From the NCBI GenBank assembly GCA_017478485.1, contig JAFVDI010000030.1, forward strand, positions 1 to 38,512: DNA of 38,512 nucleotides. The letters run 5' to 3'. Of the stretch, positions 23,716-31,050 are shown one piece after another. Position 1 is the first letter of the stretch. Every line of letters begins with the position of its first letter. The stretch is from Clostridiales bacterium. GTDB lineage: Bacteria > Bacillota > Clostridia > Saccharofermentanales > Saccharofermentanaceae. A model generated the notes under the pieces. It was not told the DNA's origin, searched no databases, and worked only from the letters and a program-made list of their open reading frames with translations. The translations under genes were made by a program, and so were the position numbers.

Positions 23716-24270
23716 ATGGAACTTAATAAGCATTTCACGGCAGAAGAACTGAACATTACCGATTACCCCATAATCGAAGTCGGCAGGAAAAAGGCTGCGA
23801 GCGAAAAGTTCAGATCTAAGGCTGATTTCGATATCGATCCCGCACGTCTGACAGATGCGATAAGCCGCAAGGGTCATGTGTATGCATACCTTGATAAGGA
23901 TAAAAACGTTAAAGCTGTCTACATTACGACAAAGAGCGGGGAAGACTTCAGCTGTGAGGAGAGATTGCTGTCGCCTTCCATAGAAGACGCAGATCTGGTG
24001 GAAAAGATGGACGAGCAGGTAAGATTCCTTTTGGCGGAGAGGGCAACTTACTATACAAAAGGAAGATGTTATTTCTTAGGTGATGACGTTCCCGCACTGA
24101 AGAAAAAGAGTGAAGGCATCAACTGGGGGATGGCTGTCGTGTTTGCAATCCTTTATACGACATGCTTCTGGAATCCGTTTAAAGGGGCAGCAGCCGTGTC
24201 ATTCGGAATCTGCATGGGAATCTGCATGGGACTTTGCTTTGCCAAGCACACCTACTATTATGAAGGGTGA
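23716..24270 (+). CDS. Hypothetical protein with C-terminal membrane hairpin
   Basis: A 184-residue protein: soluble charged N-terminal domain (1-132), then two hydrophobic helices (about 136-150 and 156-175). SFGICMGICMGLCF near 160 holds a tandem GICM repeat encoded by a repeated GGAATCTGCATG. The family is unknown to me. It starts 18 nt after the CPBP stop with ACGGAGTG as SD, so it is almost certainly co-transcribed with the protease and could be a partner or substrate. The terminator at 24286-24317 follows on the opposite strand. Confidence 0.68.
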   Translation: MELNKHFTAEELNITDYPIIEVGRKKAASEKFRSKADFDIDPARLTDAISRKGHVYAYLDKDKNVKAVYITTKSGEDFSCEERLLSPSIEDADLVEKMDEQVRFLLAERATYYTKGRCYFLGDDVPALKKKSEGINWGMAVVFAILYTTCFWNPFKGAAAVSFGICMGICMGLCFAKHTYYYEG

Positions 24271-24285
24271 ATCAAACATTCGGAT

Positions 24286-24317
24286 AAAAAAGAGAGGCTG
24301 TCTCAAATGAGGCAGCC
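24286..24317 (-). terminator. tmRNA terminator, member of a repeated hairpin type
   Basis: GGCTG/CAGCC and CTC/GAG stems (24296-24317) with a 4-nt loop; a run of T on the minus strand ends transcription of ssrA. On the plus strand it may also end the CPBP unit. A close copy (20 of 24 bases) is at 28133-28160. Confidence 0.8.
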
Positions 24318-24355
24318 ACTTTGTGTTTCACGGTCCGTTTTTACGGAAAGTCAAA

Positions 24356-24737
24356 TGGTGGAGATGAGGAGAATCGAACTCCTGTCCGAAACCGTCTCGG
24401 CCGGGACAATCTCCGGGTGCAGTCAGCGTTTAAGATATTCCCCTTGCACATGAGCCCGCTGACGGGCTAAGGTTCCGGTAGCTTCATAGAGGGATTATAG
24501 TCGCGGATCCGGCGCAAAGCTTTGCCGGGAGGACTGCCTGCTTAACCTCTCTCAGGTGAGGTCTGCGGTGTACGTACACCCATGTGAGCAGATACACACG
24601 GGGACGGTAGCCTTAGGCTGCTACGAGCTCTGTCTTGTCTGCAATTACTTGCAAGTTCCCGTTTTTTAAGGAGGCCAACGAGAATCCTCCACCCGCTTTC
24701 CCAGCTTCGGCGACCCCGTCGAAACCGGTACATCCCC
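24356..24737 (-). ncRNA. ssrA: Transfer-messenger RNA (tmRNA)
   Basis: A one-piece tmRNA of 382 nt on the minus strand. The 5' end GGGGATGTACCGGTTTCGAC and the 3' end with T-arm AGGAGTTCGATTCTCCT and CATCTCCACCA form the tRNA-like domain (GGGGATG pairs with CATCTCC). The tag-coding stretch ends at TAA (24615-24613) and encodes NLQVIADKTELVAA before the stop; the hydrophobic VAA end is the expected protease signal. The resume codon lies a few codons earlier and I cannot fix it. tmRNA with SmpB frees stalled ribosomes. A leader of ~20 nt with a small TTCCG/CGGAA hairpin precedes the mature end, to be removed by RNase P. Confidence 0.95.
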
Positions 24738-24765
24738 ATAGGGACTTTCCGTAAAGCGGAAGTAA

Positions 24766-24793
24766 ATTATAACTCGTCTTCTTCGAAATTCAA
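24766..24793 (-). promoter_or_regulatory. ssrA promoter overlapping the upstream stop codon
   Basis: Minus-strand TTGAAT (24793-24788) and TATAAT (24771-24766), 16-bp spacer. The -10 includes the TAA of the zinc-ribbon gene, so the promoter lies in that gene's last codons. Confidence 0.6.
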
Positions 24794-25360
24794 GTCTTTG
24801 GAGACGTCGTAAGGCTCATAACTGGTATTGAGGATCGCTTCTGCGTTAGCGATCTCGTCTTCTTCGGTCTTGGCCTGATTCTGTTCGAACTGCTCAGGCT
24901 TGCTCTGCTCGTCAAGCTGTTCTCCGGAGGGACGCTCTGTCTTGTAATCGATAACACTCGGATCGATCTCGTCGTATTTCATGAAAGGATTGCAGAGATA
25001 CTCATAACCGCAGTAGTAGCACTTGAGAGTGAAGGCGACCTTTTCCATCTTCTGCATGCCCTTGCCGCATGAAGGACAGCTGACACTGTTCTTGAAATCC
25101 GTGCGTGAAGATAACTGTGATGCTTCCTTGAGATGGCGGTTGAATTCGTCATTGTCCGCACCGTGATCCTTGAGCATGAGCCACATTGCATGAAGCAGGA
25201 TCTGCTGCTGGCTGACAGTTTCTTTGAGTGCTTCGACATCTTTTGCTGACTGGAACTCGTTCTTGATAGAATTATCTTTTGAAAGAGCAGCGTCGATCTC
25301 GTCAACATTCTTCATTTTTGACAGCTGCCTTATAGTATTCATATCAAAATTTTCGCTCAT
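24767..25360 (-). CDS. Hypothetical protein with a CxxC...CxxC zinc ribbon
   Basis: A 197-residue soluble protein. The N-terminal ~95 residues are helical; a zinc ribbon follows with cysteines in SCPSCGKGM and KCYYCGYEY (about residues 95-125), and the C-terminal 60 residues are acidic and probably disordered (EQFEQNQAKTEEDEIANAEA). No family recognised; a nucleic-acid or protein contact role would be usual for such a ribbon. It follows the amidase gene on the same strand after 85 bp and runs into the ssrA promoter. Confidence 0.7.
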   Translation of the reverse strand: MSENFDMNTIRQLSKMKNVDEIDAALSKDNSIKNEFQSAKDVEALKETVSQQQILLHAMWLMLKDHGADNDEFNRHLKEASQLSSRTDFKNSVSCPSCGKGMQKMEKVAFTLKCYYCGYEYLCNPFMKYDEIDPSVIDYKTERPSGEQLDEQSKPEQFEQNQAKTEEDEIANAEAILNTSYEPYDVSKDLNFEEDEL

Positions 25361-25445
25361 AACATTACCTGCTTTCTTGAGTATTGAATTTCAGATTATA
25401 TTAGTTTTGTCAAAAAAACAATATTTTTGCTCTGAGGCAATACGA

Positions 25446-26813
25446 TTATTTCTTTTTGAATGATTTACAGAACGTCGCGATTGCTGCAACCATTTCATAT
25501 CTGTTCTCCGGATCAGCCAGCCTCTTGTCATCTTCGGCATTTGAAAGATAACCGAGCACGATCTGATAAGACCTGATGCTTGCGGCATAGTTGAGACCGG
25601 TATACTGGTTAGTGGCCTTTACTCCGATGAACTTGGTTTTCGCGGCTGAAGCAACGAGCTTGCCGAGTTTCTTAGCGTCAGCGGTCTTGTTGAGTTTTCC
25701 TGACTTAGGAATATAGACTTTGACGCCTTTTAAGGAAGAAGTGTTTCCTTTATCGGCATGAAGCCTTATGAAGAGCGTCGGCTTTGCTTTTACCGCGAGG
25801 GTTGCTCTCTCCTTGTTGGAAATGTTTACGTCGTTTTCAGTCCTTGTAAGGATTACTGTTGCGCCGCACTTTTCGAGGTATTCCTTGAGCATCAGGGCAG
25901 TATCGAGCGTAAGCTCATATTCTTTCTGTTTGGTAGAGACACCGACCGTACCGCTGGTGCAGCGGGCCTTGCCGTTTGTCGTGCCTTTTTTGAACGGTTC
26001 CTTCTTATAGTCGGTCTTTTCCTGATGGCCGGGATCAATTACAACTTTGATGCCTTTGAGATTCGGGGCGTCAGGCTTAAGAGGTATGGGTGAAGGAGTG
26101 GGTACCTCCGTAGGAGTGGGAGTGGGAGGCGGTGTGGTCTCGGTAGTTGGGATAGGTTCAGGTGTGGGCGTGGGCAGGGCAGTGGTTTCCTCTGTCGTTG
26201 TGGTCTCTTCGCTTGTAGTTGTAGCAACAGGTATTCCGAGTTTTGAAGTGAATGCCTGGAAAGAAGGGTTCTTGGAAAGAACAAAAGCGTATAAGAGACC
26301 GCCGCCGACGATAAGTGCCGCAAAGATGCTTACGATTATCGCTGCTACAGGTTTTTTCTTCTTAGGCATCTCTTCGTTGATGAAAGGGGAGGTGTCCGTG
26401 TTCTGAACCTGTGGCTTTCTGTTTGCACGGGTTTCTTTTGCAGCGGGAAGATCGGGTCCTTCAGAAGGAGTATTCAAAGAGGAGGAAGTCTCATCTCCGG
26501 AAGGAACGATGTCAGTGATTTCTTCGTCATTGTCCTCTGGAACGGGAAGATGCTTGGGGAACTGAGGGACAGTTTCGCCGAGGCTTTCGTCCTTAACGGC
26601 GGGTTCTATCTCTTCGCTGATCTTTCTGGCTGCATCCGTAAAAGATACAACGGATTTGTTCTTCAAAGCCTCGTATTCGGTAACGACTTCTTCCAGGAAA
26701 TCCTCGCGTTCCTTGCCGGAAAGCTCGTCTATATGGTCCTTGAGGATCTTGCGCTTGTCCTCGGGAAGCTCTGAAAGTATCTGTTTTATCTTTGATTCGT
26801 TGTCGGTATTCAT
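25446..26813 (-). CDS. Membrane-anchored N-acetylmuramoyl-L-alanine amidase
   Basis: A 455-residue cell-wall hydrolase. Cytoplasmic acidic N terminus (1-155), one transmembrane helix (about 158-180; KKKKPVAAIIVSIFAALIV), a Thr/Pro-rich wall-spanning linker (about 200-250) and an amidase_3 domain (about 255-455) with the zinc ligands in VVIDPGHQ, the KEYELTLD glutamate and FIRLHADKG. It cleaves the bond between muramic acid and the stem peptide. AAGGAG sits only 2 nt from ATG26819 but 8 nt from ATG26813, which decides the start. The linker is encoded by imperfect Thr-Pro repeats that could vary in number. A cytoplasmic tail of this length is unusual and may couple the enzyme to division or another control. 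Confidence 0.88.
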   Translation of the reverse strand: MNTDNESKIKQILSELPEDKRKILKDHIDELSGKEREDFLEEVVTEYEALKNKSVVSFTDAARKISEEIEPAVKDESLGETVPQFPKHLPVPEDNDEEITDIVPSGDETSSSLNTPSEGPDLPAAKETRANRKPQVQNTDTSPFINEEMPKKKKPVAAIIVSIFAALIVGGGLLYAFVLSKNPSFQAFTSKLGIPVATTTSEETTTTEETTALPTPTPEPIPTTETTPPPTPTPTEVPTPSPIPLKPDAPNLKGIKVVIDPGHQEKTDYKKEPFKKGTTNGKARCTSGTVGVSTKQKEYELTLDTALMLKEYLEKCGATVILTRTENDVNISNKERATLAVKAKPTLFIRLHADKGNTSSLKGVKVYIPKSGKLNKTADAKKLGKLVASAAKTKFIGVKATNQYTGLNYAASIRSYQIVLGYLSNAEDDKRLADPENRYEMVAAIATFCKSFKKK

Positions 26814-26907
26814 GTTCATTACTCCTTAATAAGAAATAATATCATTCTTAGTTATTAATACAAATTTCCATTACAAGCCTATGTTCAGTAATGAACTAAA
26901 ATCAGTA

Positions 26908-26936
26908 TTGCACAATAAATAATAGTATGCTATATT
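26908..26936 (+). promoter_or_regulatory. Strong promoter of the PadR/HAAS operon
   Basis: TTGCAC (26908-26913) and TATATT (26931-26936) with 17-bp spacing, plus TGC directly before the -10. Confidence 0.65.
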
Positions 26937-26942
26937 CAATAG

Positions 26943-26970
26943 TGACATGGGACGACTGATCCCCAAGTCA
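26943..26970 (+). promoter_or_regulatory. Dyad at the transcription start of the PadR operon
   Basis: TGACATGGG at 26943-26951 and CCCAAGTCA at 26962-26970 are inverted halves with one mismatch, centred ~13 bp after the predicted start. It could be the PadR operator or a 5' mRNA hairpin. Confidence 0.4.
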
Positions 26971-26994
26971 TTAAAGAGAATAAGGGGGAATAAT

Positions 26995-27327
26995 ATGAAC
27001 AATCAGTTCAAGAAAGGAGTACTTGATCTGTGCGTGCTTGCGTTCCTTGAAAAGGGCGACAGCTAAGGTTACGACCTGGCTGACAGCCTTACCGCTAAGA
27101 TGAATATAGCTGACGGAACCGTTTATCCGATCTTGCGCAAATTAGCAGCAGAAGGAAGCGTTGATACGTACCTCAAGGAATCTCAGAACGGACCACCTCG
27201 AAAGTATTACCACCTCACGGACGAAGGCCGGAAGAGACTGCAGAAGGATAAAGAAGAATGGATAGAGTTCTCAAAGGCGGTCGACGGCATCATCAATGAG
27301 AAACAGGGGGAAGAAGCAGATGAATAA
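26995..27327 (+). pseudogene. PadR family regulator interrupted by an in-frame stop
   Basis: The reading from ATG26995 (SD AAGGGGG) gives MNNQFKKGVLDLCVLAFLEKGDS, the exact N-terminal pattern of PadR winged-helix regulators, and then TAA at 27064-27066 where relatives have a Tyr codon (KGDSYGYDL). The same frame continues to 27327 with the full winged-helix domain (NIADGTVYPILRKLAAEGSV) and C-terminal helix. A single base change from TAC or TAT explains it. Reinitiation at ATG27100 would give 75 residues lacking the first helices and unlikely to bind DNA. It could be a true loss, a strain polymorphism or an assembly error. TAA is used as a normal stop by other genes here. Confidence 0.85.
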
Positions 27328-27895
27328 AAAAGAATATCTTGATACGCTCGGGAAAGCTCTCGGCGCTATGCCATATAAGGACGTAAATGAGATCCTCTAT
27401 GAGATCGGTGCTCATTTCTCCGAAGGCTCGCTTAAGGGAAAGACCGAGGAGGAAATAGCTGAGGGCTTGGGTGATCCCAATGAACTCGCTGCAATGTACA
27501 GAGAGGGAATGAAGCTCCCTGAGATAATCAAAAAGAGAAGCAAGGTCTTTGATGATACAAAGACCGGCGCTGACGGAAGAAGCAAACTCTTCGTAGTTCT
27601 CTTTAATGCATTTGTAGGAATCGAGTGCTGGCTTGTAATTCTTTTCGCTATCTTCATAGCAGCATGCATGTTCCTTGGTTCACTCGGCGGGATCGCTGCG
27701 ATCGTCACGGCTATCATTACCGGCAACATCACATACTTCATGGTACCGGCAATCCTTCTGGCTGTAACACTTCTGTTCTTCGCAGTATTCCTCCTCATCC
27801 TCGTAATACTTGGGATCAAGTATTTCGCAAAGGGTACAAAGGCATATGTCAACTGGAATAAGAGAATCTGGAACAAGGGATTTGGGGAGGCATGA
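27320..27895 (+). CDS. HAAS-domain (DUF1700) membrane protein
   Basis: A 191-residue protein: N-terminal HAAS-type cytoplasmic domain (1-65; MNKKEYLDTLGKALGAMPYK, then EGLGDPNELAAMYREG) followed by two long transmembrane regions (about 100-125 and 130-165). HAAS/DUF1700 proteins are usually encoded right after a PadR regulator, as here, and are thought to pass signals at the membrane. The ATG at 27320 overlaps the padR stop and has AGGGGG as SD, so loss of padR translation could lower its expression through uncoupling. Confidence 0.83.
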   Translation: MNKKEYLDTLGKALGAMPYKDVNEILYEIGAHFSEGSLKGKTEEEIAEGLGDPNELAAMYREGMKLPEIIKKRSKVFDDTKTGADGRSKLFVVLFNAFVGIECWLVILFAIFIAACMFLGSLGGIAAIVTAIITGNITYFMVPAILLAVTLLFFAVFLLILVILGIKYFAKGTKAYVNWNKRIWNKGFGEA

Positions 27896-27896
27896 T

Positions 27897-28076
27897 ATGA
27901 GCAAAGGTGATATCAAGTTACTTATAACAGGAGTTGTGTCCCTTTTCCTCGCCTTGGTCATGGCAGTTATCACTATTGTGGTATTCGCTTTCGGACTTGG
28001 CGGAAAGATCAAAGAAGTCGATTGGAAGAAGACCTTCGGAGATGTAAGGAATAAGATAGAAACTCCGGCAAACTGA
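27897..28076 (+). CDS. Small single-helix membrane protein of the PadR operon
   Basis: A 59-residue protein: short cytoplasmic start, one transmembrane helix (about 8-32) and a charged tail. ATG27897 comes one base after the previous stop and has GGGGAGG 6 nt upstream; the longer in-frame reading from 27810 lies inside the HAAS gene. It takes the place of the larger DUF4097 gene often found here. Function unknown, presumably linked to the HAAS protein. Confidence 0.68.
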   Translation: MSKGDIKLLITGVVSLFLALVMAVITIVVFAFGLGGKIKEVDWKKTFGDVRNKIETPAN

Positions 28077-28132
28077 AAATACAGGGATTAGATTAAGAAA
28101 ACCTTCCGAATAAGGGATTTGAGTAAGAGAGA

Positions 28133-28160
28133 AGAGGCTGCCTCGCATGAGACAGCCTCT
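28133..28160. terminator. Operon-end hairpin, repeated type
   Basis: AGAGGCTG (28133-28140) pairs with CAGCCTCT (28153-28160) and CTC with GAG inside, loop GCAT. Almost the same hairpin ends ssrA at 24296-24317. The T-run is weak on the plus strand. Confidence 0.7.
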
Positions 28161-28183
28161 ATCTTATTCCGATTTATTCTAGA

Positions 28184-28253
28184 GAATGAGTTTTTTCCGA
28201 ACGTCTTCCGCAGACGCAAAGCGGCGAGGACTAAGTGAGGAAAGAACTCATTC
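28184..28253. repeat. 70-nt two-stage hairpin element at the plsC 3' end
   Basis: Outer stem: 28184-28198 with 28239-28253, 15 bp including one G-U in plus-strand RNA. Inner stem: GTCTT/AGGAC and CCGC/GCGG (28203-28211 with 28221-28231) with a 2-nt bulge and a 9-nt loop. One outer arm contains the last two codons and the stop of the acyltransferase gene. No T-run follows on either strand, so it is not a plain terminator; a REP- or MITE-like element is possible. Confidence 0.5.
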
Positions 28254-29018
28254 GAAGTTGGTCTCGGGATCCCAGTGCATGTCTTCCTGGCGGTGCATCC
28301 ATTCGGACAGCGCTTCGGTCATCTTGTGGGCATCGTTATCGAAATCCTTGCCGTACATGGGTTCGCCGACATAGATCCTGATCTTTCTCCTGTGGAATCC
28401 GTTCAGGGGATGAGGATGCTTTGATGTTCTCGGCCAGATCTGGTAAGCACCGGCGATATAAACGGGGACAAGAGGAACACCTGCCTTGATGGCAAGATAG
28501 GAAGCACCGTCCTTAAGCTCAGCGAGCTTGCCGGTGTGAGTTCTCGTTCCTTCAGGGAAAACAAAGCAGATATTGCCCTGTTCAACTTCCTTTTTAGCCT
28601 TTATGAGACCTCTGACGGGATTGCCGTAGCGGTCGACTGCGATTCCGCGGCCTACGCGCATGATAAGGCGGCCGAGCTTGCCGTGCTGTGTCTCAAGATC
28701 TGAAGCTGCAAGGCAGCACATCCATTTGAAGTGTCCCTTAGGCAGATAGTCGATGATGAGAACGCCGTCAGGATAACTCTGATGGTTTGAAGCAACTACA
28801 TACGGATTGTTCTTAGGGAAATTTTCTTTTCCGATGCACTTCATGTCACAGAAGATATGAGTGAGAAGAAGGAATCCGTTTTTGGCTACAACGTCCCAAA
28901 AACCGCGTTTGGTAGGGTATTTTTCGTCGAGCGCCTTATGGTGGTCGGCGTGTGAAATCTTATGTTCCTCAACTTTCCCGGAAGCGGAAGACATGTTATC
29001 AGGTTTGACCTCTGACAT
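28248..29018 (-). CDS. plsC: 1-acyl-glycerol-3-phosphate acyltransferase (PlsC-like)
   Basis: A 256-residue glycerolipid acyltransferase of the PlsC family, which makes phosphatidic acid from lysophosphatidic acid at the membrane. Catalytic motif His79-X4-Asp84 (NHQSYPDG), glycerol-phosphate-binding FPEGTRTHTGKL (about 154-165) and VPLVPVYIAGAYQIWP (about 180). The first ~40 residues are polar, then a hydrophobic segment follows. It is divergent from an acyl-CoA/AMP ligase gene, which fits a lipid-related pair. Its last codons, TTC GAA TGA, lie in the arm of the 28184-28253 hairpin, so the C terminus may have been altered by that element. Confidence 0.87.
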   Translation of the reverse strand: MSEVKPDNMSSASGKVEEHKISHADHHKALDEKYPTKRGFWDVVAKNGFLLLTHIFCDMKCIGKENFPKNNPYVVASNHQSYPDGVLIIDYLPKGHFKWMCCLAASDLETQHGKLGRLIMRVGRGIAVDRYGNPVRGLIKAKKEVEQGNICFVFPEGTRTHTGKLAELKDGASYLAIKAGVPLVPVYIAGAYQIWPRTSKHPHPLNGFHRRKIRIYVGEPMYGKDFDNDAHKMTEALSEWMHRQEDMHWDPETNFE

Positions 29019-29104
29019 TAATAACCCCTCTTTGTATATTCAGATTTAATTAATATACCTCAAAAGTATAATTGTTCCAACATTTTATTTAATTGAGTGA
29101 TTTG

Positions 29105-29134
29105 TTGTAAAAAATCCGATAAGTATGTTATATT
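29105..29134 (+). promoter_or_regulatory. Putative promoter of the AMP ligase gene
   Basis: TTGTAA (29105-29110) and TATATT (29129-29134), spacer 18 bp; leader about 34 nt with GGAGGA as SD. Confidence 0.45.
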
Positions 29135-29174
29135 TTTTAAGCGTTAAATAGCGTCATGTTGACGGAGGAATTAT

Positions 29175-31037
29175 ATGAATCCCGTTAAGGGCACAGCAAT
29201 ATATACGGCAGAAAAGTTTACCGACATCAGAGACCTGGTCGTTAAGACATGCGAGAGGTTCCCCGAACTTGATGCTTTTATCTTCAGAAGATCACCCAAG
29301 CTTTCAGAAGTCCACAGGACTTTTTTCGAATACGGCAATGATATCAAGGGCCTTGCCACATATCTTCTCAACAGCGATTATGCCGGTGACAGACTCGCTG
29401 TAGTAGGTGAGAATGCTTATGAGTGGTTTGTTTCTTATAATGCGATACTTTCATCTGACTCGGTAGGAGTTCCGCTCGACAGGGCTCTGCCTGAAGATGA
29501 GCTTATCCAGCTCCTTGTCAGATCCAGGAGCAAGGTCATCTTTTACCAGCACAAGCATCACAAGATGATGCTTTCCATTGCCGAAAAGATCAGTTCCGGT
29601 GAGCTCGACATCCCTCTTGAGAAGTTCGTTATCTTCTATAAAGACGGTCTTACGGGTAAGAAGCCGGAGGATACATGGCCTGAGGGTGACGACAGGTTCG
29701 TTGATATCTATGACTGGATAAAGGAAGGCAACGAACTTAGGGAGAAGGGCGATACCAAGTTCGAGGATACTCCCATCGATACAAAAGCTGCCAGAATTAT
29801 CCTTTTCACATCAGGTACGACTTCGATGAGCAAGGGCGTTCTGCTCTCACACGACAATATCTGCTCAAATGTCTATGCGATCGCTCAGACACTGGATGTA
29901 AGACGCGGCGACAGGGCTTTTTCCATCCTTCCGCTGCATCACACATTTGAGAACACGTGCGATTTCTTCATCCTTTCATGCGGTGCATGCATCTGCATGT
30001 GCGATGGATTGAGATTTATCGTAAAGAACATGGAAGAGTGGAAGCCGAGTGTATGTATCTCAGTTCCGCTGCTTTTCGAGAACATCTACGAGAAGATCGA
30101 GGACGGTATCAAATCTTCAGGCAAAGAGAAGATCATTGCCATTGCAAGACCTGTTACAAGGTTCCTGAAACACCTTGGCCTAGATGTAAGACGCAATGTT
30201 TTCCGCGAGATCCTTGATAAGCTCGGCGGCAACTTCCGTATGATCGTCATCGGCGGTGCCGGTATCGATAAGAGGTACATAGATGCATTTACCGATTTCG
30301 GTCTCCAGTTCTTCATGGGTTACGGACTTACCGAGACCTCTCCGGTCATCTCGGTCAATAACGAAGCCTGCGATGTCCACGGTTCCGTAGGACGTCCGCT
30401 GCCGGGTATTACAGTAACCATAGATGCGGAGGGCAAAGGCCCTAAGGCTGTAGGTGAGATCCTTACAAAGTCTGATTGTGTAATGCTCGGTTACTATGAG
30501 AATGATGAAGCAACTGCTGAAGCGATCGATTCTGACGGATGGTTCCACACCGGCGATATGGGATATATCGATAAAACCGGTTCCATCCATATAACCGGAC
30601 GTGTTAAGTCCATGATCGTTCTTACGAACGGCAAGAAGGCTTTCCCTGAAGAGATCGAGGCAGTCCTTACCGAGATCAAGGGTGTATCCGAGGCGTTTGT
30701 CTGGGGCAACAGAAATGACCGTGATGCTATCGATATCTGCGCAAAGCTCCTGATCGACCGTAAAGCGATCGGATCCGAACTCGGACTCAAGACCGAGCCG
30801 GATGACTCACAGGTAGAAACATATCTCAATGATAAGATGCATGAGGCAAACCATACTATGCCTCAGTATAAGATCGTACGTAACTTCGTTTTCTCCGAAG
30901 AGGACATGATCAAGACGACAACACTCAAGATCAAGCGTCCCAAGGAGCAGGAGCATATCGAGGGACGTCTTGCAGAGTGCGGTCGTACCATGTACGAGAT
31001 GAACGGCAAGAACTTCGATAAGATGATCAAGGCTTAA
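29175..31037 (+). CDS. AMP-dependent long-chain acyl-CoA synthetase (FadD-like)
   Basis: A 620-residue ANL-superfamily ligase that activates a fatty acid as acyl-AMP and then acyl-CoA. Motifs in order: ATP-binding ILFTSGTTSMSKGVLLSH (about 210), LPLHHTFE (about 255), GYGLTETSPV (about 380), DGWFHTGDMGYID (about 455) and TGRVKSMIVLTNGKKAFPEE (about 475), a C-terminal domain that includes the catalytic Lys region. Size and order match long-chain acyl-CoA synthetases rather than small acetyl-CoA forms. SD GGAGGA precedes the ATG by 8 nt. It is divergent from plsC, and a metallopeptidase gene follows after 13 nt. Confidence 0.86.
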   Translation: MNPVKGTAIYTAEKFTDIRDLVVKTCERFPELDAFIFRRSPKLSEVHRTFFEYGNDIKGLATYLLNSDYAGDRLAVVGENAYEWFVSYNAILSSDSVGVPLDRALPEDELIQLLVRSRSKVIFYQHKHHKMMLSIAEKISSGELDIPLEKFVIFYKDGLTGKKPEDTWPEGDDRFVDIYDWIKEGNELREKGDTKFEDTPIDTKAARIILFTSGTTSMSKGVLLSHDNICSNVYAIAQTLDVRRGDRAFSILPLHHTFENTCDFFILSCGACICMCDGLRFIVKNMEEWKPSVCISVPLLFENIYEKIEDGIKSSGKEKIIAIARPVTRFLKHLGLDVRRNVFREILDKLGGNFRMIVIGGAGIDKRYIDAFTDFGLQFFMGYGLTETSPVISVNNEACDVHGSVGRPLPGITVTIDAEGKGPKAVGEILTKSDCVMLGYYENDEATAEAIDSDGWFHTGDMGYIDKTGSIHITGRVKSMIVLTNGKKAFPEEIEAVLTEIKGVSEAFVWGNRNDRDAIDICAKLLIDRKAIGSELGLKTEPDDSQVETYLNDKMHEANHTMPQYKIVRNFVFSEEDMIKTTTLKIKRPKEQEHIEGRLAECGRTMYEMNGKNFDKMIKA

Positions 31038-31050
31038 TGCCTTCTTTCAA

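Noticed and set aside
26140..26215. Repetitive GTGGG/TGGGAG stretch, considered as a CRISPR or satellite array
   Set aside because: Units are irregular and encode the Thr-Pro linker of the amidase; there are no spacers.
26047..26406. 119-codon Gly/Val-rich open frame on the plus strand
   Set aside because: It is the complement of the Thr/Pro repeat linker of the minus-strand amidase; low complexity, no SD, and the amidase frame has clear catalytic motifs.
27064..27066. TAA in padR as a recoded sense codon
   Set aside because: Other genes in the window use TAA as an ordinary stop, and there is no sign of stop-codon reassignment; mutation or error is simpler.
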